Positions 41,498 to 49,836 of a stretch of DNA of 64,000 nt are shown piece after piece; positions within the stretch are counted from its first letter, which is position 1, and every line of letters starts with the position of its first letter. The stretch lies in the NCBI RefSeq assembly GCF_023656565.1, contig NZ_JAMOKG010000003.1:1054001-1118000 (forward strand). The letters run 5' to 3'. This stretch comes from Flavobacterium tyrosinilyticum. GTDB lineage: Bacteria > Bacteroidota > Bacteroidia > Flavobacteriales > Flavobacteriaceae. The notes beneath the pieces are model-generated. The model searched no databases and had not been told where the DNA came from. It saw only the letters and a list, made by a program, of their open reading frames with translations. Made by a program: the position numbers and the translations under genes.

Positions 41498-43190
41498 TTT
41501 TATGATACTTCTTTTTCTTTTTTCATGCGAGGAAAAAAAGCCTATTAGCCCAAAGACAGAATCGATAAGGAAAGAAGCACTTGCTCTACGAAATAAAGCA
41601 ATTGAAAATTTTGATAAACAAAACTTTAATATTGCTTATTCTCAATTTAACAAATCAAAGGAGCTTTATGAAGCCATAAAAGACAGTGCTAATATTTCCT
41701 ACATATATCTTATGATAGCAAATATCCATCAGAGGAACGGCGACTATTATGGTAGTAAAGAAATCGTGACCGAAGCATTACCTTATGCTAAAAAAGGCGT
41801 TTATTTTGCTAGTAGTAATAATTCTTTGGGCATTGCTGACAAAGAACTTTCGCTCTATGATGACGCTATTCTTTACTATAAAAAAGCTATAAAGGAATAT
41901 ACCGATCCGCTTTTAAAACATGATCCCATACAAAATATTGCGGTTGTCTATACTCATCAAAAAAAATACGACAAAGCAATTCATATTTTCGAGTATCTTT
42001 TAAAATCTCTTTCAAACAAAGATTTAAAGAAAAGAGCTAAACCAAGTGATAAATCCATACTCCTAGATAATTTGGGTTATGCCTATTTTAAAAATGGAAT
42101 GGATGAAAAAGGTTTTCAACTTATGATTGAAGGATTGAAAATCAGAATTGACACTAAGGACATATATGGAAGTATTGAAAGCTATCTCCACCTTGCTGAT
42201 TTTTATTCTAAAAAAGACATATACAAATCCGACGAAAACGCTCTACTAGCTTATAAGGCTGCAACAAAAATAAATAGCATCGACGAAAGATTAGAAGCCT
42301 TGCAAATTTTAATTTCAAATGATAACACTTCTAACACTCCCAGATACACGCAAAAATACTTTACACTAAACGACAGCATCATTAAAGTCAGAAATAATTT
42401 TAAAAATAAGTCTGCCAAAATTAAGTACGATGCGAAAAAGGAAAAAGACGAAAATGAAAAACTGCGCTTAGAAAAAGCAGAAAATCAATTATCTCTTCAA
42501 AAGGCCAAATATCTTCGAATTGTATTTGTAATTGTTTTTATCTTTTTAGTCATCCTAATTGCAATTTTAATCCGCTATTATAAAAACAAAAACAAGGCTA
42601 TCGAGTTTAAAAGTTCGTACGATACAGAAACCAGAATTTCTAAAAAAATCCATGACGAATTGGCCAATGATGTGTTCCAAGTAATTGCTTTTGCCGAATC
42701 TCAGCCACTTGCTGTAGAAAACACCAAAGAGAATCTTCTACAGAAATTGGATGACATTTATGGCCGCGTGAGAGGAATTTCAAAAGAAAACAATAAGATT
42801 GAAACGGGCAAAGACTTTACCAAAAGCATAAAAGAAATGCTTTCTGCCTACAATACGGTGGAGAGAAACATCATTGCCACTAATTTAGAAAGTGTAAATT
42901 GGGAAGATGTAGATGAGATAAAGAAAATCACGATTGGAAGAGTGCTGCAGGAATTAATGGTGAACATGAAAAAGCATAGCAAAGCAAGCCTGGTCGTGAT
43001 AAAATTTGACAGCGATCAGAAATCAATTCTGATAAATTATACCGATAACGGAATTGGCTGTGAGAAAACGAAGATTTCTAAAAATGGGCTTCAAAACATG
43101 GAGCACCGAATTCAGACCATCAAAGGAACCATCGAATTTGAAACAGAACCCCAAAACGGTTTTAAAGCTAAAATAGCAATCCCTAAATAA
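41475..43190 (+). CDS. TPR-containing sensor histidine kinase 3
   Basis: The 571-residue protein is a tandem duplicate of kinase 2: lipoprotein-like signal, TPR region, coiled-coil, membrane helix, H393 (KKIHDELANDVF) and HATPase. The kinase half is nearly identical to kinase 2 at the protein level and highly similar at DNA level, while the TPR half has diverged. No small lipoprotein lies directly upstream, unlike the other two copies. No response regulator is adjacent. Confidence 0.9.
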   Translation: MLRSPFFYFMILLFLFSCEEKKPISPKTESIRKEALALRNKAIENFDKQNFNIAYSQFNKSKELYEAIKDSANISYIYLMIANIHQRNGDYYGSKEIVTEALPYAKKGVYFASSNNSLGIADKELSLYDDAILYYKKAIKEYTDPLLKHDPIQNIAVVYTHQKKYDKAIHIFEYLLKSLSNKDLKKRAKPSDKSILLDNLGYAYFKNGMDEKGFQLMIEGLKIRIDTKDIYGSIESYLHLADFYSKKDIYKSDENALLAYKAATKINSIDERLEALQILISNDNTSNTPRYTQKYFTLNDSIIKVRNNFKNKSAKIKYDAKKEKDENEKLRLEKAENQLSLQKAKYLRIVFVIVFIFLVILIAILIRYYKNKNKAIEFKSSYDTETRISKKIHDELANDVFQVIAFAESQPLAVENTKENLLQKLDDIYGRVRGISKENNKIETGKDFTKSIKEMLSAYNTVERNIIATNLESVNWEDVDEIKKITIGRVLQELMVNMKKHSKASLVVIKFDSDQKSILINYTDNGIGCEKTKISKNGLQNMEHRIQTIKGTIEFETEPQNGFKAKIAIPK

Positions 43191-43204
43191 ACCCAGATAG
43201 CGCC

Positions 43205-43334
43205 GATTTGCAATCCGTGCCCGCAACCAATAAGACACAATACAAATTATCAAAACAGAAGCTACAAAGAATCATGTAGTTTTTGTTTTTATCCAAAATA
43301 GAAAACCAATCTTTGCGGGCACGGATTGCAAATC
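43205..43334. repeat. 22-bp inverted repeat pair flanking an 86-nt spacer
   Basis: GATTTGCAATCCGTGCCCGC at 43205 is the complement of a block at 43313-43334 (TTGCGGGCACGGATTGCAAA). A third copy in direct orientation with the second is at 43963-43984. They are probably dispersed MITE-like repeats. Confidence 0.7.
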
Positions 43335-43446
43335 CGCGCGATCGGAGCAACTCAACCACAAATAATATTTTCTATCTTTGTTTTAAACCTAAATTCTGAG
43401 CTAAAAACAAAAAGTAAGTTTTTTCTTTCTTTTTAAAATAAAAGCA

Positions 43447-43454
43447 TATCTTTG
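43447..43454 (+). promoter_or_regulatory. -7 element before the third pseudoknot leader
   Basis: TATCTTTG fits TAnnTTTG and predicts a start near 43460, right at the first strand of the pseudoknot described next. A second TATCTTTG lies about 75 bp upstream. Confidence 0.5.
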
Positions 43455-43458
43455 CTTT

Positions 43459-43588
43459 GCTAAAATACCTAGGATATCATCCTAAAAACTTTATAAGTTA
43501 ACATAAGCGATTCCCTCGCCATGATGTACCTGCGGAAACAATGGTAAATCTATCCTATTCGGGTATTTTAGCACATCTAAAGCGAGGG
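43459..43588 (+). promoter_or_regulatory. leader RNA of the 43614 gene: predicted pseudoknot
   Basis: GCTAAAATACC (43459-43469) pairs perfectly with GGTATTTTAGC (43562-43572). CCCTCGC (43513-43519) pairs with GCGAGGG (43582-43588), giving an a-b-a'-b' pseudoknot of 11 and 7 bp. A small AGGAT/ATCCT hairpin lies at 43471-43483. It ends 25 nt before the start codon. Confidence 0.6.
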
Positions 43589-43613
43589 TTTCGTGTGTCT
43601 AATATTTTCGATT

Positions 43614-43883
43614 ATGCTAAAAGAAAATCAAAAACCAACACATCGTGATGTAATGCCATCCGTAATTAATTTCCTTTCAGACGAATTGTTTGAAGGAGAG
43701 TACAAAGAACAACCCATGTATTTGCAGGAAATCTTCGAGCTCCTCATGCATACAGAATTTGGCGACGATATTAATTTAAGGCAAAAAATACTGAGCTGTT
43801 TAAGAACGAGCCGAAATCTCGCCGAAGCCTTATCGCCATTTTCAGAAAAGCAGATTTATAAGGCTTGTGCTAGTAATAAATAA
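43614..43883 (+). CDS. small hypothetical protein downstream of a structured leader
   Basis: The ATG at 43614 (MLKENQKPTHRDVMP) is preferred to one seven codons earlier because it clears the leader structure. The 89-residue product is soluble and mostly helical (VINFLSDELFEGEY, LQEIFELLMHTEFGDD). No family is recognised. It is bounded by repeats, with a strong terminator behind. Confidence 0.65.
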   Translation: MLKENQKPTHRDVMPSVINFLSDELFEGEYKEQPMYLQEIFELLMHTEFGDDINLRQKILSCLRTSRNLAEALSPFSEKQIYKACASNK

Positions 43884-43902
43884 ATAATTTTAATAAAAAT
43901 TG

Positions 43903-43940
43903 AAAACCCTGCGAATTGATATTTGCAGGGTTTTGTTTTT
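43903..43940 (+). terminator. intrinsic terminator
   Basis: AAAACCCTGC (43903-43912) pairs with GCAGGGTTTT (43925-43934), followed by a T-tract. It ends the 43614 gene. Confidence 0.86.
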
Positions 43941-43962
43941 ACTTAAAATTGAAAACCAATCT

Positions 43963-43984
43963 TTGCGGGCACGGATTGCAAATC
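43963..43984. repeat. third copy of the 22-bp repeat
   Basis: The copy matches 43313-43334 for at least 22 bp and shares the preceding GAAAACCAATC. It ends just before the stop codon of the DUF2931 gene. Confidence 0.7.
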
Positions 43985-43988
43985 CGTG

Positions 43989-44552
43989 CTATCGAGTATG
44001 CCAAGTTGCTTTTATTTCTTTGGCTTGATATGTTCCAATTTTAAATTTTGTATCCTTGTCGTTTTTATCAAACTTTTGCATCCAAACTGCAAATTTCCCA
44101 TTGGGCTGAACTTCAGCAATAAAATGAAGAATCTTATCAGAGTCATAATCATTTTTGACACTCGGAAGCATTCCCATTTGTACCGCTTTTGTTCGGATCA
44201 TTTCAATTGGCAAAACAAAATCACCACCATAAAATTTTTGTTCTTTGTAAGAAAACCATTTTATCGACAGACTATCAGGAAAGAAAACATTCTTCATATA
44301 CTCTTCGCAACCATTAATTTCATTCCAACTATTATCCAGTATCTTATCTTTATTAATATGATAATCATTTCCTTTAAAATCACAGGCTGCAACCTGTACA
44401 ATATTTCCTTTACTACTTATAACACCTCCTGTCCAGTCAAATCTTTCATTTGGTTTATAATTATAACATTGAATAACATTTGCAATTACTGTTATTATCA
44501 AAATTAATGTAAGCAATTTATTCGTTCGATTATACATTACTTCTTCCTTCAT
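43989..44552 (-). CDS. DUF2931 family protein, distal copy (putative T6SS immunity or accessory)
   Basis: The 187-residue protein has an N-terminal membrane helix or uncleaved signal (about 13-29) followed by a periplasmic DUF2931-like domain with SIKWFSYKEQKFYGGDF, PIEMI and a C-terminal GTYQAKEIK. The closest relative in the window is the larger 46268 gene. It ends the T6SS cassette, 4 bp after a small membrane protein. DUF2931 genes are regularly found beside Tle1-type lipase effectors; a protective function in the periplasm is inferred. Confidence 0.78.
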   Translation of the reverse strand: MKEEVMYNRTNKLLTLILIITVIANVIQCYNYKPNERFDWTGGVISSKGNIVQVAACDFKGNDYHINKDKILDNSWNEINGCEEYMKNVFFPDSLSIKWFSYKEQKFYGGDFVLPIEMIRTKAVQMGMLPSVKNDYDSDKILHFIAEVQPNGKFAVWMQKFDKNDKDTKFKIGTYQAKEIKATWHTR

Positions 44553-44556
44553 AAAT

Positions 44557-44832
44557 TTAATTTCTAAAAGCTCTACCCAATTCCTGTATGTACAAAAAAA
44601 ACAGATAAAAATTGACTGTAATAATTACAAAACAACATAATAGAGTCCCTATTACTCTTCTATACAGTAAATTCTCGCTCTCACGAAGATAAACAAAGAT
44701 TAATAGTATATCAGTCGTTATAAGAGCTCCAAAGCATACTGCCTCCTCAGAATGGGGTTCTCCATTTAAAAAATAGGTCTGTACAGATATAGCAATTAAT
44801 ATTATTAAAAAGATTGTTAGGACTAATTTCAT
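44557..44832 (-). CDS. small membrane protein in the T6SS cassette
   Basis: The 91-residue protein has about three hydrophobic segments (LVLTIFLIILIAISVQTYF, LITTDILLIFVYL, VIGTLLCCFVIITVNFYLFFLY). No family is recognised. It lies between the lipase-like effector and the second DUF2931 gene, so it may assist immunity. Confidence 0.7.
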   Translation of the reverse strand: MKLVLTIFLIILIAISVQTYFLNGEPHSEEAVCFGALITTDILLIFVYLRESENLLYRRVIGTLLCCFVIITVNFYLFFLYIQELGRAFRN

Positions 44833-44883
44833 TTTTATTGTTTTAAATTATTATTTATAACCTATTTGATTGAGCAATTTTAT

Positions 44884-46266
44884 TTAAAACGTTTTACGCT
44901 TCCGATCTTTTGTTGGTTCCATCCCAATAGAACCATTATCTGCAGACCAATGCAAATATTGGTTTCGCAACGTTCTTAAATCTTCTTGCTCTTGTAGCTC
45001 TTGCTGATATGCTTCAAATCTGCTGTCTCCATTTTTTACTCCTTTATACTTTTCATGAATATTTCCATACCATTTAAAAGTATACGATTGTGCGTTTTCA
45101 AAAACATACTTATGTAAACGTTTTTTTACTCGAGCTAATAATGGATTATTTGAAATATTATACTTATCAATAACCAATTTTGTATTATCAAAAGGAACAC
45201 TCTGCTTTATCGCAGCTTCTGCCATAAAATGCAATGGAATATAACTGTATGAGTTTTTTAAATTTCTAGTGCCTTTAAGTTCATGTTGAGGACCAAAAAA
45301 AGAAATCTCTAATTGATCTTTTAAATACCAAGCACTATCAACTAGTTTCTCTGAAAGTTTCTCCAATTTTTCTTTAAAGTTTTTCTCGATTACTTTTACT
45401 ACTTCAATACCATTATTATAACTTCCTCCAACATCTGAGTGTACACCCGGGAATTCTCTTGTTTTTCCGACGTTAGTTGTAGTAAGTGAAAAATTATTTC
45501 GATGCTCATCTGCAGCAGTAAAATGCATAACTGATTCTGCTTTAATTAGATTATTTAATGGTAACTGCTTAGTGTCATTATCAAAATTTGGTTTCCCATC
45601 AATTAAAGTCGAGTAAGAAGATACCGTATCAAAAAGACCTAAAAAACGAACTTTTATTAAACCTACCTTAACATCTTTTTGTGCCAAATAATACCCCAAA
45701 GCACCTCCTTTATTTTTTCGATTAGCCGATAATGGATACGCTTTTTGGCTAATTTCATCTAAAAAAACTCTAGCGGCAGCTGCACCACGGCTGAAACCAA
45801 AAACATCTAAATACAGAATATCTACTTCTGAAATACTATTCCTTTTTAAATTATTGACTATTTCTTTACAGCCCGCTTCTACTTTATCTAATATTCCAGT
45901 ACCACTAAAAACAAATCCCGTACCTAGGCCAGCCCCTAATACAGAATCAGCTTTTTCAGTTTCCGTACCAATACCGTCAATATATGTGGTTAATTCTAAA
46001 GGGTAAGCATCACTCAACCTTGCCACATTCGACCAAGCATTGTAATAACTGCTACTTTCTTTGTCTTTCCCATTTTTTCGATAAGCATCTGCCGAAATTG
46101 TTTCTTTTGGAGTCAATTTTTCGCCTCTTGCCCTTTTATCATAATATTCTTTGGCTTTGGTATTATTTTTATTGTTATTGGTGCCGTCAAAAAAAACACC
46201 AATGATTACTTCATTAGTTTTCAATTCTTTTTTAGGTGGCATGTAATCTCCAAATACTATACTCAT
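44884..46266 (-). CDS. DUF2235/Tle1-like T6SS phospholipase effector
   Basis: The 460-residue protein is an alpha/beta hydrolase of the DUF2235 type: GVFFDGTNNN near the N terminus, nucleophile S159 in GFSRGAAAAR (GxSxG), an acidic residue in FLGLFDTVSS (D213), and the catalytic His-Asp motif PGVHSDVGGSY (H276). Tle1 effectors are delivered by T6SS and cleave membrane phospholipids. No signal peptide is present, consistent with VgrG-dependent export. It lies downstream of VgrG and is flanked on both sides by DUF2931 genes; the upstream one ends 1 bp before this start. Confidence 0.88.
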   Translation of the reverse strand: MSIVFGDYMPPKKELKTNEVIIGVFFDGTNNNKNNTKAKEYYDKRARGEKLTPKETISADAYRKNGKDKESSSYYNAWSNVARLSDAYPLELTTYIDGIGTETEKADSVLGAGLGTGFVFSGTGILDKVEAGCKEIVNNLKRNSISEVDILYLDVFGFSRGAAAARVFLDEISQKAYPLSANRKNKGGALGYYLAQKDVKVGLIKVRFLGLFDTVSSYSTLIDGKPNFDNDTKQLPLNNLIKAESVMHFTAADEHRNNFSLTTTNVGKTREFPGVHSDVGGSYNNGIEVVKVIEKNFKEKLEKLSEKLVDSAWYLKDQLEISFFGPQHELKGTRNLKNSYSYIPLHFMAEAAIKQSVPFDNTKLVIDKYNISNNPLLARVKKRLHKYVFENAQSYTFKWYGNIHEKYKGVKNGDSRFEAYQQELQEQEDLRTLRNQYLHWSADNGSIGMEPTKDRKRKTF

Positions 46267-46267
46267 C

Positions 46268-47395
46268 TTAGTTTAGTTTACCAGAATCTTGACAATTTTG
46301 ATTTAAATTATATTTTTTCCCTTCTTGTTCTATATAAAAATCTACTACCCACTTATCATCCTCTTGTTTTGTAGGATCGATTTTTATTACCATTTCTGCA
46401 GATTTATTTTTATCAAGATGCTCTTTATACAGCATTCGAATCTCGTTTTTATCAAAATCTACAGGAATTTCATCCTTACCCATAGGTTTAAGATATTTTG
46501 CCCAATATTCTTTATCTTTAGTAAAAGCAATTCTAGACACAAACCGTCGTTCTTTTTTGCCTTTAGCAACTGACCAGTAAATTTGAAAAGCGTAAGGAAT
46601 GGCTCTATATTTCGTATCTATTGGCTTATCATAAGGATCTTCCTTTTCTCCATTACACATTTTAATGTACATTGAAGTAAGCTTAGAACCTTCCGGCAAG
46701 ATTACTCGTGGTTTCCATAAATATTTTTCTCTATACTCCTCATAAACTTCTGATTGGGGATAACCGTATTGTTTGATTTGTTCCCGAACGTCTTCAGATA
46801 TAACAAAATTGTTTTCTAATCTATGTTGACTATAACCTTTTCGAAACATATACATTTCGCTTTCGATAATAAGTTTAGGATCTATTACCGTTTCATGAGC
46901 CTGAAATCGCGCCACTTCCACCTGACTACCAGCCCCCGCTACCCATACTATAACCATTCCTTTTGGTCCGAGACCAATATTTATATAATCATAAGACTCC
47001 TTTACATTTTCTAAACCTGGTTTAGCAGGAAATCCTTCATCAAAAAGCTTTTTTATTTTTTCTGTAGGGAGTTTCCAATCGCCTTTATAGAATTTATTGT
47101 CTACATATGATAACCATGTCATATCAAGTCTGTCTGGCACTGGTGCTTTTATATAATCGATACTACCCAATCCTCCCCAGCCAGAATTGCTAAATCCGCC
47201 CATTTGGCTAAAAAAATAGCCTCCTGCTGCTCCTGTATAAACTTCTACAGGATACTCTCTTGGTGCACAAATATTTGCTGCCCACTCATATTTTTTTTCT
47301 ATATATGAACTCATTGTTATTGTTACTACAGTTATCACTATTATTATGATGAAACATAATAAGATGTTGTATTTCTTGATACTATTTTTTCTCAC
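46268..47395 (-). CDS. DUF2931 family protein, proximal copy, GTG start
   Basis: The 375-residue protein has an N-terminal membrane helix (about 11-30), then a domain with DMTWLSYVDNKFYKGDW, a WVAGAGSQVEVARFQAHE segment typical of DUF2931, and an extra C-terminal region of about 170 residues. It starts with GTG overlapping the preceding 57-residue gene by 14 bp, which implies coupled translation. It may protect against or assist the lipase-like effector that follows. Confidence 0.8.
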   Translation of the reverse strand: MRKNSIKKYNILLCFIIIIVITVVTITMSSYIEKKYEWAANICAPREYPVEVYTGAAGGYFFSQMGGFSNSGWGGLGSIDYIKAPVPDRLDMTWLSYVDNKFYKGDWKLPTEKIKKLFDEGFPAKPGLENVKESYDYINIGLGPKGMVIVWVAGAGSQVEVARFQAHETVIDPKLIIESEMYMFRKGYSQHRLENNFVISEDVREQIKQYGYPQSEVYEEYREKYLWKPRVILPEGSKLTSMYIKMCNGEKEDPYDKPIDTKYRAIPYAFQIYWSVAKGKKERRFVSRIAFTKDKEYWAKYLKPMGKDEIPVDFDKNEIRMLYKEHLDKNKSAEMVIKIDPTKQEDDKWVVDFYIEQEGKKYNLNQNCQDSGKLN

Positions 47396-47555
47396 CGTTT
47401 ATTATTATTTTTTTACCACAAATCAAATTCAAATCGTCTTTTGTAGCTTCATAATTCAATTTATTGGCATTTTTTTCAAGTTTTCTGCCAACAGTTAATT
47501 GATAAGAATCACTCACTTTTATTTGAATAATCTTCGCTTGTTTTGCAATTGCCAT
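47382..47555 (-). CDS. 57-residue VgrG-tail-like protein
   Basis: This short frame begins MAIAKQAKIIQIKVSD and ends INGEKK. It lies 10 bp after vgrG and overlaps the next gene. Its C-terminal half (KLNYEATKDDLNLICGKKI) resembles the last residues of VgrG (KASLYSHEEDMTIQSGKQV), so it may be an extension or adaptor of the spike tip. It is not a PAAR protein by motif. This is a small ORF that could easily be missed. Confidence 0.65.
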   Translation of the reverse strand: MAIAKQAKIIQIKVSDSYQLTVGRKLEKNANKLNYEATKDDLNLICGKKIIINGEKK

Positions 47556-47565
47556 AAAAATTAAA

Positions 47566-49422
47566 TTAAAAAAGATTAGATTTTTCTGTGCTATTAATAC
47601 GCACTTGCTTTCCGCTTTGTATGGTCATGTCTTCTTCATGACTATAAAGACTTGCTTTCGAGGCTATTTCATTTGAACTGTCTGAAGTACGACTAAAATC
47701 TTTATCAACCAATTCAGTCCTATTATCTGATCTTTCCATAATATTCCCATTTGCATTTACATAAATATCATTTTGAGCTTCTTGAGAGATATTATAACCT
47801 GCATCAACCTCAATATCCTCTTTAGCATCAATTTTTATATTTCTCCCAGCTTTCATAACAATATCTTCCCCTGCTTCCAATTCAATATTTTTAGGAGCTT
47901 TAAACCTAATGTTTCCATCTCCATGAATTACTGCTATAGTTTCTCCTTTTTGGCTTTCAATTGTAATATCTCCAGTAGCATCATCATTTATAATTCTGTT
48001 TCCGCTTCGGCTATGCATTATTGCCTTTATATCATTATTCGGCGTACTATAACCGCTTTTTTCCTTTCTGCTGGTCATAGTTCCCAGTACAATCGGCAGT
48101 TCGGCATTATTGCCCTGAAAGTCTACAAAAACGGTATCGCCAATTTCAGGTATGATATGAGAGCCTCTGGCATCACCTCCGTATTTTTGAATTAAAGGAA
48201 TATAAGGTGTGCTTTCACCTTTGGCTGCCTGCCACGGCATCTGTACCTGTATACCGCTAAGTCCTTCAGGATCTGCATTGGCGGTTACAATGGCGGTCTG
48301 GCTTTTGCAGTGAGGCACTAAATCTGGATCTGTTTCGGGAGAAAATACAGAACCGTTAAAATTTACAGCTGTAAAGTGGTTTTCGTAACCACCTCCATCA
48401 TCGCAAATATGTGTAATCTGTGTAACGCGGTAAGAACTCTCCAACTGCATGTCGACACCTATTACTCTTACCTCGTTTCCTATAGTAATGCCTGGAACTT
48501 CGCTTGAAGCTTTTATTTCTACTAAACCGCTTAAAACAGAGCGCATTTTATTTTTGGCATATTCTTCTGAAGATCGCCTTCCGGATCCGCCCACAGGAGT
48601 CTGGTTTAACTGTATAATGGTTTCTTTATTAAAAACTTCGTTAGACCTGTTTAAAAAGTTTTGATGAAAACCATCGGCTTCTTTTCTATATTTTAAAGTT
48701 TCATCGGTTTTATACTGGCCGTCATTGTTATCGTTTTCTATTACTTTAAACAGTGCAGGGAGAAGTTTTATAGTATAATCAAAATCCTGCATGTTTATTC
48801 CATACATTAATTTTGGCGTTGCACCCACACCGCCCGGACTTCCAAAAATGGCTGTTCTTCCGTTATAATAGAACCAATGCCCATTTCTTTTTGCCAAACG
48901 ATTTAGAAAAGCAAAATTGCTTTCGTTATACTGCACAGTGTAAGGCAGGTTGTCTAAATAAAATGGTCTTACATCGATATCAATGTCACAGTCTGATTTT
49001 ACTTTTTTTACAATATCATTCAAAGACATGTTGGTGAACGAATTGCATTCGGGTCCGTTTTCTAAAAGTATTGTAGTACTCTTTCCTTTTATTACGATGG
49101 TTTCTTCTACGTCTTTAATACGGGATTTTTGCAGTTTAACTTCGGTTACTATGCCGTAAAACTGCATGATGTAATCTTTAGAATCTACTCCAATAATAAG
49201 ATCTTCCAGACCCTCTATAGGTTTTATTTCTATGCTTATTTTTTCTCCGTATAACTTTTGGGAAAAAGGCATAACACTTTTAAATTCTTCTACTAATAAA
49301 TCTTGTCTTACTTCGAATGAAAAAGTGTGGTGGTCGTGAATGGTCTGAAAAACTTCTAATTTGTTGAAATTAGCAATTCTTATTTCGCCAATTTTAATAT
49401 TCGTATTTGTTTGCAATGCCAT
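47566..49422 (-). CDS. vgrG: T6SS spike protein VgrG
   Basis: The 618-residue protein has the gp27/gp44-like part (about 1-370), a gp5 OB-fold region (about 380-460, with GIQVQMPWQAAKGE and GDTVFVDFQGNNAELPIVLG) and a C-terminal beta-helix of repeats rich in D/G/N (DIEVDAGYNISQEAQNDIYV). It forms the puncturing spike of the secretion system. It follows the TssD gene by 21 bp. No sheath or baseplate genes are in the window, so this is an auxiliary, effector-carrying cluster. Confidence 0.93.
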   Translation of the reverse strand: MALQTNTNIKIGEIRIANFNKLEVFQTIHDHHTFSFEVRQDLLVEEFKSVMPFSQKLYGEKISIEIKPIEGLEDLIIGVDSKDYIMQFYGIVTEVKLQKSRIKDVEETIVIKGKSTTILLENGPECNSFTNMSLNDIVKKVKSDCDIDIDVRPFYLDNLPYTVQYNESNFAFLNRLAKRNGHWFYYNGRTAIFGSPGGVGATPKLMYGINMQDFDYTIKLLPALFKVIENDNNDGQYKTDETLKYRKEADGFHQNFLNRSNEVFNKETIIQLNQTPVGGSGRRSSEEYAKNKMRSVLSGLVEIKASSEVPGITIGNEVRVIGVDMQLESSYRVTQITHICDDGGGYENHFTAVNFNGSVFSPETDPDLVPHCKSQTAIVTANADPEGLSGIQVQMPWQAAKGESTPYIPLIQKYGGDARGSHIIPEIGDTVFVDFQGNNAELPIVLGTMTSRKEKSGYSTPNNDIKAIMHSRSGNRIINDDATGDITIESQKGETIAVIHGDGNIRFKAPKNIELEAGEDIVMKAGRNIKIDAKEDIEVDAGYNISQEAQNDIYVNANGNIMERSDNRTELVDKDFSRTSDSSNEIASKASLYSHEEDMTIQSGKQVRINSTEKSNLF

Positions 49423-49443
49423 ACTAGTTGTTTTTTAAAAGAG

Positions 49444-49836
49444 CTATGAGTTTTTCCAATTGTTTTCAAAAATTGTATTCCCAATTTTTACTTCGTTTGA
49501 TGAAATCAAAATCTCAGTAACCATAGGAACTGATCCTTCACTTCTAAAACTTTTATGAAACGATATGCAGAAGGCCTTTTTAAAGGTTACATTTTTCATG
49601 GTGCTCATAGCGTCTCTGCGATAAAAAATGACTTTTCCGTCTTTTACACTGGTCTGAGATACCATCCAGTCTGAAAACAGATCCGTTTGTGTGGTTTCTA
49701 TTACAAGTTTTATCTGTCCGCCTTTTGTCTTGTTGGCCGGTTTTCCGTTGTTATCGACATTCTGGGTAAAATGAACATCAAATTCTAAAACATTAAACAC
49801 TTCATTGTCTAATTCTAATTTTGCTAAAAAACTCAT
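49444..49836 (-). CDS. tssD: T6SS tube protein TssD (Hcp)
   Basis: The start at 49836 (MSFLAKLELDNEVFNV) is the usual TssD start of Bacteroidota; a longer frame would add 19 residues without family resemblance. The 130-residue product has the beta-barrel Hcp pattern with DVHFTQNVDNNGKPA and KGGQIKLVIETT. It forms hexameric rings of the inner tube. It heads the T6SS cassette. Confidence 0.92.
   Translation of the reverse strand: MSFLAKLELDNEVFNVLEFDVHFTQNVDNNGKPANKTKGGQIKLVIETTQTDLFSDWMVSQTSVKDGKVIFYRRDAMSTMKNVTFKKAFCISFHKSFRSEGSVPMVTEILISSNEVKIGNTIFENNWKNS

Noticed and set aside
43986..44507. Plus-strand frame of 173 residues
   Set aside because: It is antisense to the DUF2931 gene, whose domain pattern and operon context are clear.
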